In this document: positions 1 through 11,000 of the stretch, piece by piece | How positions within the stretch are numbered: position 1 is the first letter of the stretch | Layout of the letters: each line of letters starts with the position of its first letter | Assembly (NCBI GenBank): GCA_950295325.1 | Contig: OX485806.1 | Coordinates: forward strand, 54,679,169 to 54,743,168 | Direction of reading: 5' to 3' | Length of the DNA stretch: 64,000 bases | Origin: Polytrichum commune | Taxonomy: Eukaryota; Streptophyta; Polytrichopsida; Polytrichales; Polytrichaceae | Position numbers and translations under genes: made by a program | The notes under the pieces: generated by a model | Told to the model about the DNA's origin: nothing | Seen by the model: the letters and a program-made list of their open reading frames with translations, nothing else | The model's database searches: none

Positions 1-1
1 T

Positions 2-1250
2 GTGGATACATTGCCTTATGGATTCGTATTATTGGAGGAGTCATTGGCATTCATGGGGAGTGTTGAAGACCCACGAGAGATGACACCTAAGAATGCCTTG
101 ATACGCCACCCCAAGGACCCTTTACCACTGTGGCGTGATTCCGTCAGCTTATTCAGAAGGTGTGAGGACATTGTCCTCTCTCTCGGTTCTACCACACCAT
201 GTATACCAGATACTCCATCCACGTTGGCACGTCCTATTTTGTGGCGCCCTCCAGACACGGGGATCACTTTGGTGGAGTTGTTTGGGGGCATCGGCACAGG
301 ATTAGCAGCCGTATTGGAGGTTGGCCTCACGGTCAAACAATATGTCTATGTGGACAACTCTTTAGTGTCCACCTGTGTGGCTCGTCACCATCTTCACCAG
401 TTGATGGTATTATACCCCCAGTAGTTACACCCAACTGCCATTCGTGGGTGTCTTTCACGTCTCCCTCATGATGTCACACTCATCAGTGAGGCCGACTTAC
501 GACACTTGGGCTCGGTGGGTATGGTGATTGCGGGATGGCCATGCCAAGGCCATTCACGTGCTGGAGCAGGCCGAGGTTTAGAGGATCCCGGGTCTAGCCT
601 TTTCTGGGACCTCATCCGGCTTATGCAGTGGTGGTTTACCCACCAACCTTCCCTTCCAGGGTATATATTCGAGAATGTACCTTTGTTTGGAGACTTTCGG
701 GACAAGGTGTTGGAAGGCGGTCATTATGTCCGTTAACACCTTGGAGATCCCATTTTCGTGGATGCTGCGAGCATTGGTTCTTATGCCCACCGGCCTCGGT
801 GGATTTGGACAAACCTCATACCGTCATCTACTTTAACTGCAGCATTTTCTGCAGTGCCTCCACCTTTGGATCAGAAGGTGGATGACATCTTGGATCCAAA
901 CCGGACCTCTTTGTCGGTTGTTCCAGATGATTTATCCCCATTGGCATTGGTCAACAAAGTGGGGGCACCACGGAGGGCCTTTCCCACCTTTACGACGTTT
1001 CCACAGTCATTCGCCTTCCGCGATCGGGGCCGGGTATGGTGTGGGATGCTAACACCAAAATCCACACCGAACCGTTGGCTGACAAACGGGAGCAGGCCAT
1101 GGGATTCCGCACTGGCACCACCGCAGCTCCTGGCCTTTCTGAGGGCCAACGACGCTTCGTGTTGGGCCAAAAGCCATGGATCTTCATACTATGGTGTGGA
1201 CTGTTGGTTTATGCCTTGCATTGCAACTGCATCATGCTGACCAGTTGTTC
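2..1250 (+). pseudogene. Cytosine-5 DNA methyltransferase module (DNMT3/DRM-like) of the retrotransposon
   Basis: Motifs appear in the usual C5-methyltransferase order. Motif I is ELFGGIGTG at 275-301 (SAM binding). An acidic YVYVDNS follows as motif II. Motif IV is GWPCQGHSRAG near 533-565, and the catalytic Cys (codon 542-544) is present. Motif VI is FENV, with ENV at 671-679. A motif VIII-like AHRPRWIWTNL lies at 785-817, and a motif IX/X-like segment ending LGQ...AMD lies near 1,100-1,185. The short spacing from IV to VIII and the AHR-x-R-aromatic form resemble DNMT3/DRM enzymes more than DNMT1/CMT. Family knowledge: such enzymes move a methyl group from SAM to C5 of cytosine. The copy is broken by TAG at 422-424, TAA at 734-736 and frame changes near 1,035 and 1,170. 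The last looks like two extra A's. Upstream residues are open to the window edge. The first stop could derive from CAG and the second from CAA, both by C-to-T change. Confidence 0.87.
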
Positions 1251-3195
1251 TCTCTGGGGGCAGAGGATTCTAGTCAGAGGGCACAGCAGTCCACATCCAT
1301 GGAGGAAGAAATTGAGGTCATGGTTGGAGAAGCTGAACGAATCTGTCGATTCAAGCAGCAGGTGATAGAGGAGCTCCGAGCTCAACGGATTTATACTGCT
1401 TTGGCTTCTTCACCTCCGGTGGTGGCTTCATCATCACATATTGGTGGTGATGAAAAGGGGATGGACTCTATTGCTAGCACAGAGGTTGGGGGCATGGTTA
1501 ATGCCTCCTCCTCTCATTAGCAGTTAGAGTCTGTGCCAACACCAGGTGGCTCTCTTCTAGTGGAGAGGGAGACCACACAGTTTGATGATTGACCATTGGA
1601 ATTGGGCCCTCATCTCACTGGTGCTGAGGCACAAAAAGTACGAGCATTTATTCGCTCGTACCGTAGGTGTTTTGCTTTTAGTCTTCAAGATCTTGAAGGT
1701 TATAAAGGAAAACCCATCCATATTTAGTTGAAGGACGACCATCCCATTTTTCGGAGACCTTATAGGCTCAGTGTTTCCAAGCGGATTGGCGTTTAGGCGC
1801 GTTGCCGAGAGCTCTTGGCAGCAAGGCTAATCGAACTGTCCAACGGGGAGTATGCTTGTGCTACGGTGATGCCATCGAAGAAGGATATCTTTGGCAATTG
1901 GACGGAGAAGCAAATGTGCGGGGATTACCGTCCAGTTAACCGGAAGACCAAGTCAAATCGGTATCCCATGCCAATCCCGGAGGAGTTGTCCGATGCCCTC
2001 GGATTTGCTCGAGTTTTTAGCACGTTGGACTTGAGATCCGGCTATCACCAACTCCCATTACTTGTGGGAGACCGGGTGAAAACCTCATTTTGGGGAGTTG
2101 ACTAAGATGGGAAGGATCAACTTTACCATTGGAAGTTTCTTCCATTTGGCCTGAAAAATGCGTCTGCCGAGTTTCAGAGAGTGATGGACCAAGTCCTCTC
2201 TGGTTTGCCTTTTGCTCGGTGTTGTATTGATGACGTGATCATTTTCAGCAAAACACCACAATAGCATGTAAGGCATCTTCAAGCCGTTTTTGAGCGATTA
2301 CAGCGGTGGGGATTGCGCTTGCACCATGGCAAGTGCAAGTTTTTCCATGACCGACTAGCATATCTGGATCATATGATTATTCCAGGAGGTCTTGGGGTGC
2401 AGCAAACTAAGGTGGACGCCTTGCAGAAGATTCCGGCACCGGTCGATGTGTCGAGACTTCGTGTTTTCTTGGGCTTGGCGAATTACTATCGGCGATTCGT
2501 CAAGAACTTTAGCTTGATCGCCAAGCCTCTGACCATTCTCAAGAGCAAGGACCAACCTTGGACTTGGGGTCGTGAGCAACAACAAGCATTTGAGACATTG
2601 AAGCAGAAATTGGGTGCGGCTCCGGTGTTTCGATGTCTGGATGTCTCCAAATCCTTCCAGTTGCGTACGGATTGGAGTTCATTGGGTTTAGGAGCAGTTC
2701 TCACTCAGAAGGATGATTTTGGCCGGGAGTATGTTGTTGCTTACTCATCGCGAAGCAACAATACGGCGGAGGCCAATTATTCATCCTATGAGGGGAAGGC
2801 ATTGGCGGTGGTGTGGGCTATTGTCCATTTCCGGCCATATCTTTATGGTCAGCGCTTTACCTTGGTGACTGACCATCAGCCGTTACGATGGCTCATGGAG
2901 TCGGATAAGCTTACTAGCAAGCTCGCCAGATGGGTTTTGTTGCTCCAGGAGTATGACTTTGAGGTGGTGCACCATACTAGCATTACCAACCTGGATGCAG
3001 ATGGACTCTCACGCAATCCAAGTCCTTCGGATGAGGACTTGACCGGGGCCAGGTGGCATGAGATTGTAATCAAGAGGCGGTTCCAGGTTGGCACGCGGCT
3101 GCTTACCTCACTCAATTTTCTGGTGCACCTGTTGAGGTTCCGATACAGGGCTCGGATGATGAGACTGATCGACCGCAAGCTATTGCGGATATATG
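1251..3195 (+). pseudogene. Ty3/gypsy reverse transcriptase and RNase H
   Basis: The linker downstream of the methyltransferase stays in the frame of the pol region, so both belonged to one polyprotein. RT is recognised by the CGDYRPVNRKT and LDLRSGYHQ blocks, the FLPFGLKNASAEFQRVMD block, and the active-site box at 2,223-2,234. That box reads CIDD where the family has YIDD, so both catalytic Asp are kept and Tyr is changed to Cys. FLGLANYYRRF follows near 2,470. RNase H shows the first Asp in a TDWSS context (codon 2,670), YEGKALAVVWA, VTDHQPLRWL and LDADGLSRNP. Stops fall near 1,588, 1,726, 1,795, 2,103 and 2,260. The frame leaves this register between about 3,060 and 3,190. No protease (D-T/S-G-A) motif was found in this interval. 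Confidence 0.9.
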
Positions 3196-4487
3196 GGAGG
3201 ACCTTCCCGTATTGCAAAAGCTTCAGCAGGGGACCTTTCCTTCGTTTACCTCGGCAATGGAAAGGGATAGGATTGGACATCGAATAACAAGGTTCCGTTG
3301 GGAGAACGGTTTGTTATTTCGATTATGATTGGATGGGACAAGGCGTATTGTCCCTAGACCGGATCAGAGGGCCTCCTTGGTGCGACAAGTGCACAAAGAA
3401 CTTGGCCATTTTGGCATACGCAAGACACATTCGATGTTGCGTGGCCAATATTGGTGGACTGGCATGTATCAGCACGTGGCTGCTTATGTCGGGAGGTATG
3501 AAGTTTGTGACCGGGTCAGGTCTAGCTTTAATACCTTGTCACCTTCAGTTACAACCCTTACCTATCATGGGATTGGGCTACCGTTGGTCGCTGGACTTTG
3601 CGGGGCTGTTGGTTGTCACGCCACGTGGAGCAAAGTACGTGTTGGTGATGGTGGAGCATTTTAGCAAGTGGATTGAGCTTGTTGCTTTACCCCAAAACTC
3701 TGCAGAGTTGGCCGCAGCCGCCTTTTTGGATCGTATGTTGGCACGTTTTGGAGCACTGGCTGAGGTATTGACGGACCAAGGGAGGGAGTTCCTCGGTGCT
3801 TTTGAGGAGTTGTGTACTAAAGCGCTCATAGATCACCGCACCACCTCTCGGGATCATCCGGAGGCGGATGACTTGGCTGAACGGGTTGTTCAAACAACCA
3901 AGCGTGGTTTGAGGAAGTATGGATTACTTCGGGGGAGCCACTGGGATTGGGACCTTATGTTGTCTTGGATTGCTATGGGCTATCGATTTAGTAGGCAAGC
4001 CTCATTGGCATCCTACAACCCGTATCAGTTGTTATATGGACGTGAGCCTATACTTCCGAGTTCTATTCGGGAAAAACTAGATCCTATTGTGGATTTGGAT
4101 GACCCTGACATTTGGGCAGAGTGTTTGCAGGAGCGGGCTCAATTCTTCCAGAGGGCCGTACCTATGGTCATGGAGAATTTGTCCATTGCTCAGCACCGTG
4201 ACACATTGCGTTATGCACGCATTCGCAGTGGTGCTTACCGACCTCAGTTGCGGAAATTCCGGCAGGGGGATTATGTTTATCTCCAACGTGAGGCGCCTAC
4301 GACATTGGATGTCAAGGCGGGGCGCACTATCCTTCGGGTGAAGGAGGTGTTGCCGAGTGGTTTGTTGTTGTTGGAAGGCAAGGATGGCAAGGAATGTCGT
4401 GAGCATTCCAAAAATTGTGCCCCATGTCATCTACCTATTGAGGGTGCAATTCATCATGAACTGGCCGTCGTGCCAGAGGGTCTTCCA
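3196..4487 (+). pseudogene. Ty3/gypsy integrase, catalytic core intact
   Basis: The N-terminal zinc-binding segment (about 3,330-3,530) is in a different frame from the core. It shows VHKELGHFGIRKTH followed by RYEVCDRV, where the first Cys of the C-x2-C pair is Tyr. Near 3,540 the frame changes to the long open frame 3,333-4,667. The core has all three acidic residues: D in WSLDFAG (codon 3,594), D in LTDQGREF (codon 3,774) and E in LAERVVQT (codon 3,879). The D-to-E spacing is 34 residues, close to the usual 35. Downstream are the conserved NPYQLLYGREPILP block and a C-terminal segment ending EHSKNCAPCHLP, likely the GPY/F-type region. The integrase inserts element cDNA into the host chromosome. 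One stop precedes the zinc segment, and the core itself is open. Confidence 0.9.
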
Positions 4488-4622
4488 TGCTTTGTATGTG
4501 GAGAGAAGAAAGGAGCGGCTACTATACTTTTATGTGATCAATGTCAACGCGGTTGGTACATGACATGCTTGAGGCCACCCTTGACTTCTCTACCATCTGG
4601 ACAGTGGAGTTGTCCTCGTTGT
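4488..4622 (+). other. PHD finger at the C-terminus of the retrotransposon integrase
   Basis: Residues 386-430 of the open frame 3,333-4,667 form a PHD zinc finger. Ligands are CFVC, then CDQC, then WY-x2-C, then CPRC, with the typical LRPPL after the third pair and Trp two residues before the last pair. Seven of eight metal ligands are Cys as expected. The single His is Tyr (CAC to TAC would be one C-to-T change), so the finger of this copy is probably impaired. Family knowledge: PHD fingers often read the histone H3 tail, unmodified or methylated. Many plant Ty3 elements (chromoviruses) carry a chromodomain at this place instead. Its position suggests a targeting role by analogy; that is inference. 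It ends 15 codons before the stop at 4,665-4,667. Confidence 0.87.
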
Positions 4623-4940
4623 CGAGGATCTTCGGTACTTGGTGTTTCCACCAATCGTATTCAATGATCATGTGTGGTTTTCATCATCTTATGCCTACCC
4701 AAATGGAAAATGAGGAGTTATGGCTTAGAGACGCAATCAACATGAGGTGGTGGATTTAATTCTTTGGGATCTGATGGCCAAACATCAGAGGCGATTAAGG
4801 ATGGGGCTCACCTTGCACCCAGCCTACAATTCCTTGGAATAACGTTTACCACATTAGTTAGTTGCGGAGCAATCTTTCATTATCCATGCCCTTTAGATTG
4901 GCATTGGTCCTAGCTGCTTGGCGGGACTTCATAGTCAGCT

Positions 4941-5050
4941 GAGGGAGGGGCATGTCAAGGTGTGTTGTTTATGTGTGACTTTGCTATATTTTAGTGTTGT
5001 TTGTTAATGGTGGTTGGTACTCGAGCTGCAGTGACACACGATCGCTATTT
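4941..5050 (+). repeat. Polypurine tract and start of the 3' LTR
   Basis: After the integrase-PHD frame come about 270 bp of untranslated sequence, then a purine run GAGGGAGGGGCA at 4,941-4,952, directly followed by TGTCAAGG. This is the expected arrangement of a plus-strand primer and the TG start of a 3' LTR. The LTR appears cut short where LINE-like A/C-rich sequence begins near 5,050. No CA end or target duplication was found. Confidence 0.6.
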
Positions 5051-6780
5051 ACACGACATATCAAACTATGCAACTAATTCATCCAATAAATATCACTTCA
5101 ACCCAAATCCAAGTCAAGCCTATGCCTCATTCACAACAATCATATGCATACATAGCCAAGGTTTCCCACCCACACACTACACCTTCACCCCACAACTCCA
5201 ACAAATCATTCAAGAAGCTCACAACCTACACATACCCACACATAACACCACATTTACCATGAAGCCATAAAAACTTAACATATTGGACAAATGGACGTAC
5301 TCCCCCCAAAACGTCTTACCCACTACCCACACCACCTCTAGTACAAATCCACGATAAACCAATTGACTTTATTCCCCCCAACCACAAAAATACACCTTAT
5401 CCCAAAGCATCTACACGGATGGGACCTTTATCCCACCAGACGATAAAGGAAATGGAAACCTCGCAGGATCAAGATATATAGCCAACTCAACAACATACGA
5501 ATTGCGGAAAAATTCCCAAGGTTTCAAAACATTTTCAGAGCAGAATTATATGCTATTTGGTTAGCACTTGCTAGCACATAAAAAATCAATCACGACATAA
5601 ATATTTTTTATGGATGGCCTCAATAGCATCTACCTCATTAACAACTACGTAAGTCACCCATCTTCCCAATATAATCACCCGGACAAACTGCTAATATCAT
5701 CTATAGTTCAACACATAACATGATTATGACACAAAACAACAATCCAAAAAGTTAGATCTCACACATGAATTAAGGGAAATGACATGGCCGACTCACTAGC
5801 AAATGATGGCACTTCAAAAGGCACCATAACACCCATATTGCGCATACATGTAGCCCACACCATACCATATGGATTAGCTAAACCTTACTCAAACACCAAC
5901 CTAACATGAATAATAAGGAACCTACAAATATTTGTAAAAAACATAACACAATAGGCCACCAAAGAAAACATCATAAATTTCCCACATGCATTAAAAAAAT
6001 GGCTCTCCAATGAGGAGATTCGCCACAAACTCTCTAACCAATTATGGACAAACCCCACAAACTACGGATGCACAAATCACACAACTTTTCAAGTTCCGAT
6101 TTGCCCAATAAATGGGCAATCATAGAAAATATATATGTTGGCTACACACACGAAAACCCCAACTGCACATTATGCCAAATTAACAACATAAATACTTGGC
6201 CGAACTTACTCAATCTATGCAACAATACAATTCTTAAAGGCCTAAGAATTGCAAGACATAATGTCGTTGCCCACCAACTCACCAACCCACTAAAATCAAA
6301 TGTATACACTAAACACCTCACACTCATTAATGTTGGTCACCAACATGGCAACCACCAAGACAACACCATCCCGCCATGGATACTAAGTTGCACATGCAAC
6401 TTTACACAATGTGAATGCCTCACAAAATTAACATTGGGTATTGTTTAATTACCAAGTGTTGCATATGAACAAAATGGTCCACTAATACCTACATTGGACC
6501 TAACCATCCATATCATTGAATTCACGCTTACGCATAATAAATTCCTTGACCAAGGCATACAAACAAAAGAAAACAAATTCAACCCATTAATAGATGCAAT
6601 AAGAGCACAAAGTTGGAATATTAGACCCTTCATAGTTATCATTGCAGGAGTAAGGGGAGCCATTCACACAAAAAACATAGAATTCCTTGAGAATCTACAT
6701 ATCCCCACATCACTAATAAAAAATAATGAAAAACATCCACTGAATAACCATCAAATATCTCACATACCTAGTACTTAATA
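5050..6780 (+). pseudogene. Degenerate LINE (non-LTR retrotransposon) 3' part with RNase H and zinc-knuckle tail
   Basis: Fragments in shifting plus-strand frames fit the C-terminus of a LINE polyprotein with RNase H. TDGTFIPPDD (about 5,415) matches the first RNase H motif. A DGLNSIYLI segment near 5,610 matches the third. GNDMADSLANDGTS (about 5,778-5,818) matches the last. Further on, open frame 6,044-6,448 holds CTLCQ followed by a LLNLC-x-N-x2-LKGLRIARHN stretch, like the zinc-binding tail of such polyproteins. Frame 6,494-6,778 continues the tail. The plus strand is A/C-rich throughout. The RT domain proper was not found, so the copy is 5' truncated, as LINEs often are. It sits directly against the 3' LTR of the preceding element. 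Confidence 0.7.
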
Positions 6781-6849
6781 AGAGAAAACTCGATAATAAA
6801 CAAGAACCAATACTCCCCCCACATAGTAAATGAATACCAAAATAATGTA

Positions 6850-6890
6850 ATATATATATATAGACAAACACACACACACACACACACACA
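6850..6890. repeat. Compound TA/CA microsatellite
   Basis: A TA run (6,850-6,862) is followed by a CA run (about 6,866-6,890), just after the LINE remnant. It may derive from the LINE tail or have arisen by slippage. Confidence 0.95.
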
Positions 6891-6894
6891 TACA

Positions 6895-8068
6895 AGAGCC
6901 CACCCACCGCGAGGTAGGCAGCTAACCCCACCCTGCACCAAGGGGATTCTTGAGTAGGGTAGGACCAATGGGCTCAAATTCACGTCGGATTGCCCAACGT
7001 TGGTTTCGTTTATTTTCTTGTGTTGGAGAGAGGGAATTATTATATGTAAACATACCTCTCATTCATCCAACAGAAAATCATGAAAAAATATGCAACATGA
7101 AGATTTACTTTTTAAAGTCGTTTTGACACTGGAATGAACTTTAGATACCTCAAATTAGTGTACATGAGATCATTTTAGATGAATCGACAACAAACTTATA
7201 AGGGGATCATGTTTTTATGTTGGATGGATGAGAAATGTCCTTTTACACAATAATTCCCTCTCTCCTGCTCTGCTGATGTAATTAAGGCGAGCTCAACCCT
7301 TGATCTATTCAATAGATATACGGTTTTGGAAACGTCCCTGGGTTGAGGCCCCACCACCACACATGGTGATTATGACTACCTACAGTAATTAGTGAATCGG
7401 ATTCTTAGCGTTCCAAGTTCTCAGTTCTCCAACATGGATTCCACACTAAAACAAGATATATTTACCATTTTGGGCCCATTGGGTTGAAAATTACCTAGAT
7501 TTCGGCCTGTTTATTCAGGGAGCTGCTGTAAGCCTGTGCGGTTGTTATGGCGGCAGATCCGGGTAATACGTAAACGATTTATTCAAATTTGAAATGCCAA
7601 ACCTTTTCGCCTCCTTCTGCACCCATTCCGATCATCCATTGGAACATAGATATGTGTAACATATCTAACATTTGCCCTCTTTATATTATCCTTGTGAGAG
7701 AATACGAAGGCACGTTCCTAACTTAAGCCCAAATGGCGAGAGCGCCGCATTTACTTAGGTGTCTCCTAGGTTTTGGGCTCGACGCCGTGCGGCAGGATTG
7801 GGAGCAGGTCTGAACATACAGGTCGATCATCAGTTCGCATTTACCTAGTGTTGTGGTATTGTGCTTATTGGTTACTTCTAGTGAAACTCGCTACACAGTG
7901 AAGGACGGGTAGGGTTTGGGAGTTACAGGAGAGAGAGGAAGAGGCACGACAGTGCAGCGAGATCGAAGCTGTGTCAGAACTTGGAGGAAGATGATTGTGG
8001 GGGGACGTCTGGTGGAGGTTGTGTGAACGGTGAGGATCAGGGAGAAGGGTGGAAATTGTTGACGAGGG
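6895..8068 (+). other. Upstream flank of the WD40-like gene
   Basis: No coding region was recognised in these 1.2 kb. The region up to about 7,270 is AT-rich and repeat-like. The part nearest the gene is richer in GC and includes a GA-rich stretch near 7,928-7,946 and a telo-box-like octamer. It is the likely promoter and 5' UTR, but no transcription start can be fixed. TGA at 8,060-8,062 is in frame with, and three codons before, the gene's ATG. Confidence 0.5.
7910..7917. promoter_or_regulatory. Telo-box-like motif TAGGGTTT
   Basis: TAGGGTTT (reverse complement AAACCCTA) lies about 150 bp before the start codon. Telo boxes are common in promoters and leaders of plant housekeeping genes. 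A single octamer is weak evidence. Confidence 0.35.
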
Positions 8069-11000
8069 ATGGATTCGATGAGCAGGGCGAGGATGCAGAG
8101 TAGCCCTAGACCAACATGTGGGCGGCGTGTAGTGGCAGGCAAGCGGCCACGACCTGATGATTTTAAGAATTGTGTTCGAAAGCTGCTGAAGCGGGAGATT
8201 AGCCGCGCAGGGAACTGGGCTTTCAATCGTACGAATTCACAAGAGAAATTTCGAAACTTTCACTTGCAGGTTGCACTTTCACTAGACATCGTGCCCACTC
8301 CATACCCGTTTCTCTTGAGGGCTTTGTGCGTTCCTCACCGAACCATTTCATTGTGGTTCTGGGCAGGTGCAGGGCTTAAGTTTCAACTTGGCCTTCTTAT
8401 TAATGCATAAGTTGAACCTCTGCGAGGACGTGGACATTGTCCCGAAGAGCTCTGTGTTTTATGCTCTTTGATAACTGCAGTTTGTGTAGTCTATGTTCAG
8501 TGGGTTCCCGGAAGAACTCGTTAGCGAACGTACCGTGGAGAGTAGAATGGAGCCTGGAAATGGGAGGGTGTGTCAGAGAGAGTATTGATTTTTTGTATTG
8601 GAGTGGAATAGGGCGGTGACAGTACCAAACCTCTTAACCTGCATTGAAAACTACAGACAGATCTTTGCATGACCTTCCTCAATGTCTAGGCTCTTCTACA
8701 AGGTCGAAGTGTAGTCATTGTTGGAGCTGCTAAAAGTGCTCAAACCCAATTATGGGCTCAAATTCTGCTTAGGAAAGACAATTGTAGTCCATATGTCACC
8801 TTCACCAAGTAATATTGTGGCCCTAGATTATAAGAGGTCCTGTTGAATAGAGTTGGCACATGTGTTGGGATAGCTTCGGTTCGTAAATGTTTACTTGTTG
8901 GCGTTGTCCAAGATTTGGTCACGTTGATGTTGTCTGCCATCATACTCGTAGTCTGGTCGAAGTTGTTAATGATTTGCACCACAGTTGCAGGGGTTGTTTT
9001 AAACTGAGTTAGGTGATTTGATTAATACTGCTGTACTCGCTTGTGCAATGATACGTAGGTGAAGACAATTTACTTACTGCTGTCTCGTGTTGTTGCAGGA
9101 GGAGTTTGACACACATGACCCAAAAGCCCACCATTTCTTAAAGCTACCGTTTCTCAAGAAACGATCACGGATTGTGGAGATCGTTGCCGCTAGAGATACA
9201 GTCTTCGCTCTGACACACTCAGGCATCTGTGCAGCCTTCAGTCGAGGTATGATGATATCTATTCTTGGTTTTCCTACTTTTTGGGTTTGGATACTTTTGT
9301 TTTAGGTCACAGTGTTTTGATGGTGTTTTTTATGTTGCATGATAGATACAAACAAGCGCATCTGTTTTCTCAACATCAGTGCAGATGAAGTGATCCGCAG
9401 CCTTTTCTACAACAAGAACAATGAGTCATTGATTACCGTATCAGTTTATGCCTCTGACAACTTCAGCTCCTTGAAGTGCAGAACGACTCCCATTGAGTGA
9501 GTTCAATTTGAGTTCATTCTGCTTTAGATTGTTGACATTGTGGTTGACAAATGCTGATTGAGGCTTTTAGGAAGTTGTTTGCAGGTCACCTAGGTTAATT
9601 TTGCTTTTCTCAACTTGCAGAATCGCATACTACTATCATGAAACACAGCCATCATTATTCTGCATGTCTTTATGAGAGGGCAATAGGATGTAAGTATGGG
9701 TGTCTTGTTTTTGAGCGAGTCAGCAACAGTTCAACTAGGTCCATCAAACCTTATCAACTGGCAAGCCTGGGAGCCAGAAAGTGTTATCTAGCCGTTATTA
9801 TTCTGCTTCACCTTCATCTAAATGTGAATTAACTTATCTAAATGTGAGTTGTGTGTTATAGATACATACGGAGGGGGCAGCCCGATGCTGGTTTTCCTCT
9901 TTTTGAGTCAGAATCACTTCGGTGGCCTGGTTTTGTTGAATTCGATGATGTAAATGGCAAAGTCCTCACCTATTCTGCACAAGATTGGTATCACTTAACC
10001 CCTATGCAGCTATAGATTTCCATATGTTCTGAGCTTCTCTTGTGAAGTAATTGCAAAACTTGAGTGGTCTTTTGGGGAGCCCTTGAGGTTCACTACACTG
10101 ATTATCCCAATGCGTGCGTGTTACTATCTGAAGTTATGCAGTGTTATCTGAAGTTAACTATTTATCGAGAATGTTATATATTAAAAAGCAAAGTCATTCA
10201 TGTGCAATATTGTGCCTGAACAACCTATTGAACTTTTGGTAGTAAAAATTGAACTCCTGAGTAAGATGTTATTGCACTGCATGACTCCAAATAGTAACAC
10301 GCACTAATTCGGATAATCAGTGTAATCTAGTTTAGATCAACAAGGGTATATTGTATTTTCACAATTGATGTATATTGATGATTCACAAGTGCTGTATCTT
10401 GTCCAGTATTGTTGCATGGGTTACCAGAGAGTGGTAAACAACATTGAATTGTCGATTTTCCATGTGCTATTGAGAATGTGGACAGCATATACAAGGTTTT
10501 TGACTTGAAGAATTACACTATGCTGTACTCCATATCTGATGAACATGTCCAAGAAATTAAGATCAGGTATGCATACATTAAATATTTTTCTTGCACCAAG
10601 TTCTGTAGTTGGCTTTTATTTTATGACCAATAGGATTTTGTAACACATTCTTCAGGGTAAATTTCTCTGCTGTGATCATGGGATATGTTGGGAAAGTTTT
10701 CTGGATTCTGATGAAGGTGAAAGGGAGTGCACTGTTGACTGAACTTTTTTGGCTTTGTAGCTATTGTCATTTTTAGGAACCTTGTTATGTAAGTATGGTC
10801 CAATTGTAGAAGCCCATGTGTTTCACTGTCTTGAAGGCTAATTGTTAGAAGGCATAGATTCTGGCCAGGCTGTTCAGATAGTTTGCTTTGTGGACTGGTG
10901 CCCTTTTTAAATGCAAAGATTGAGGATATTGTGGTTCTGAACATTTCTTTGTGACACGTATGCTTGGACCAGCCCAGGAATCATGCTGTTGATATTTAAT

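Larger units (their letters stand above)
1..5050 (+). mobile_element. Ty3/gypsy retrotransposon with DNA methyltransferase and PHD finger, 3' portion
   Basis: Order along the plus strand: cytosine-5 DNA methyltransferase module (about 2-1,250), linker (to about 1,620), reverse transcriptase (about 1,640-2,500), RNase H (about 2,640-3,030), integrase (about 3,200-4,300), PHD finger (4,488-4,622), a polypurine tract at 4,941-4,952, then a probable LTR start, TGTCAAGG, at 4,953. RT before RNase H before integrase is the Ty3/gypsy order. Gag and the 5' LTR lie left of the window or are lost. No protease motif was seen between the methyltransferase and RT. RT, RNase H and the linker share one frame, interrupted by single stops, so the copy is recently decayed rather than ancient. 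The right border near 5,050 is approximate. Confidence 0.88.

Noticed and set aside
2..1240. A host DNA methyltransferase gene next to a retrotransposon
   Set aside because: There are no introns or host-type N-terminal domains in view, and the C-terminal motif runs in the same frame into the gypsy RT region.
6713..6983. Minus-strand small membrane proteins
   Set aside because: They are translations of the TA/CA microsatellite and its flanks.
9621..9832. An extra exon in intron 3 of the WD40-like gene after the CAG at 9,620
   Set aside because: Splicing from 9,496 to 9,862 keeps phase and gives the expected conserved residues; the ORF at 9,638 adds unrelated residues and a stop.
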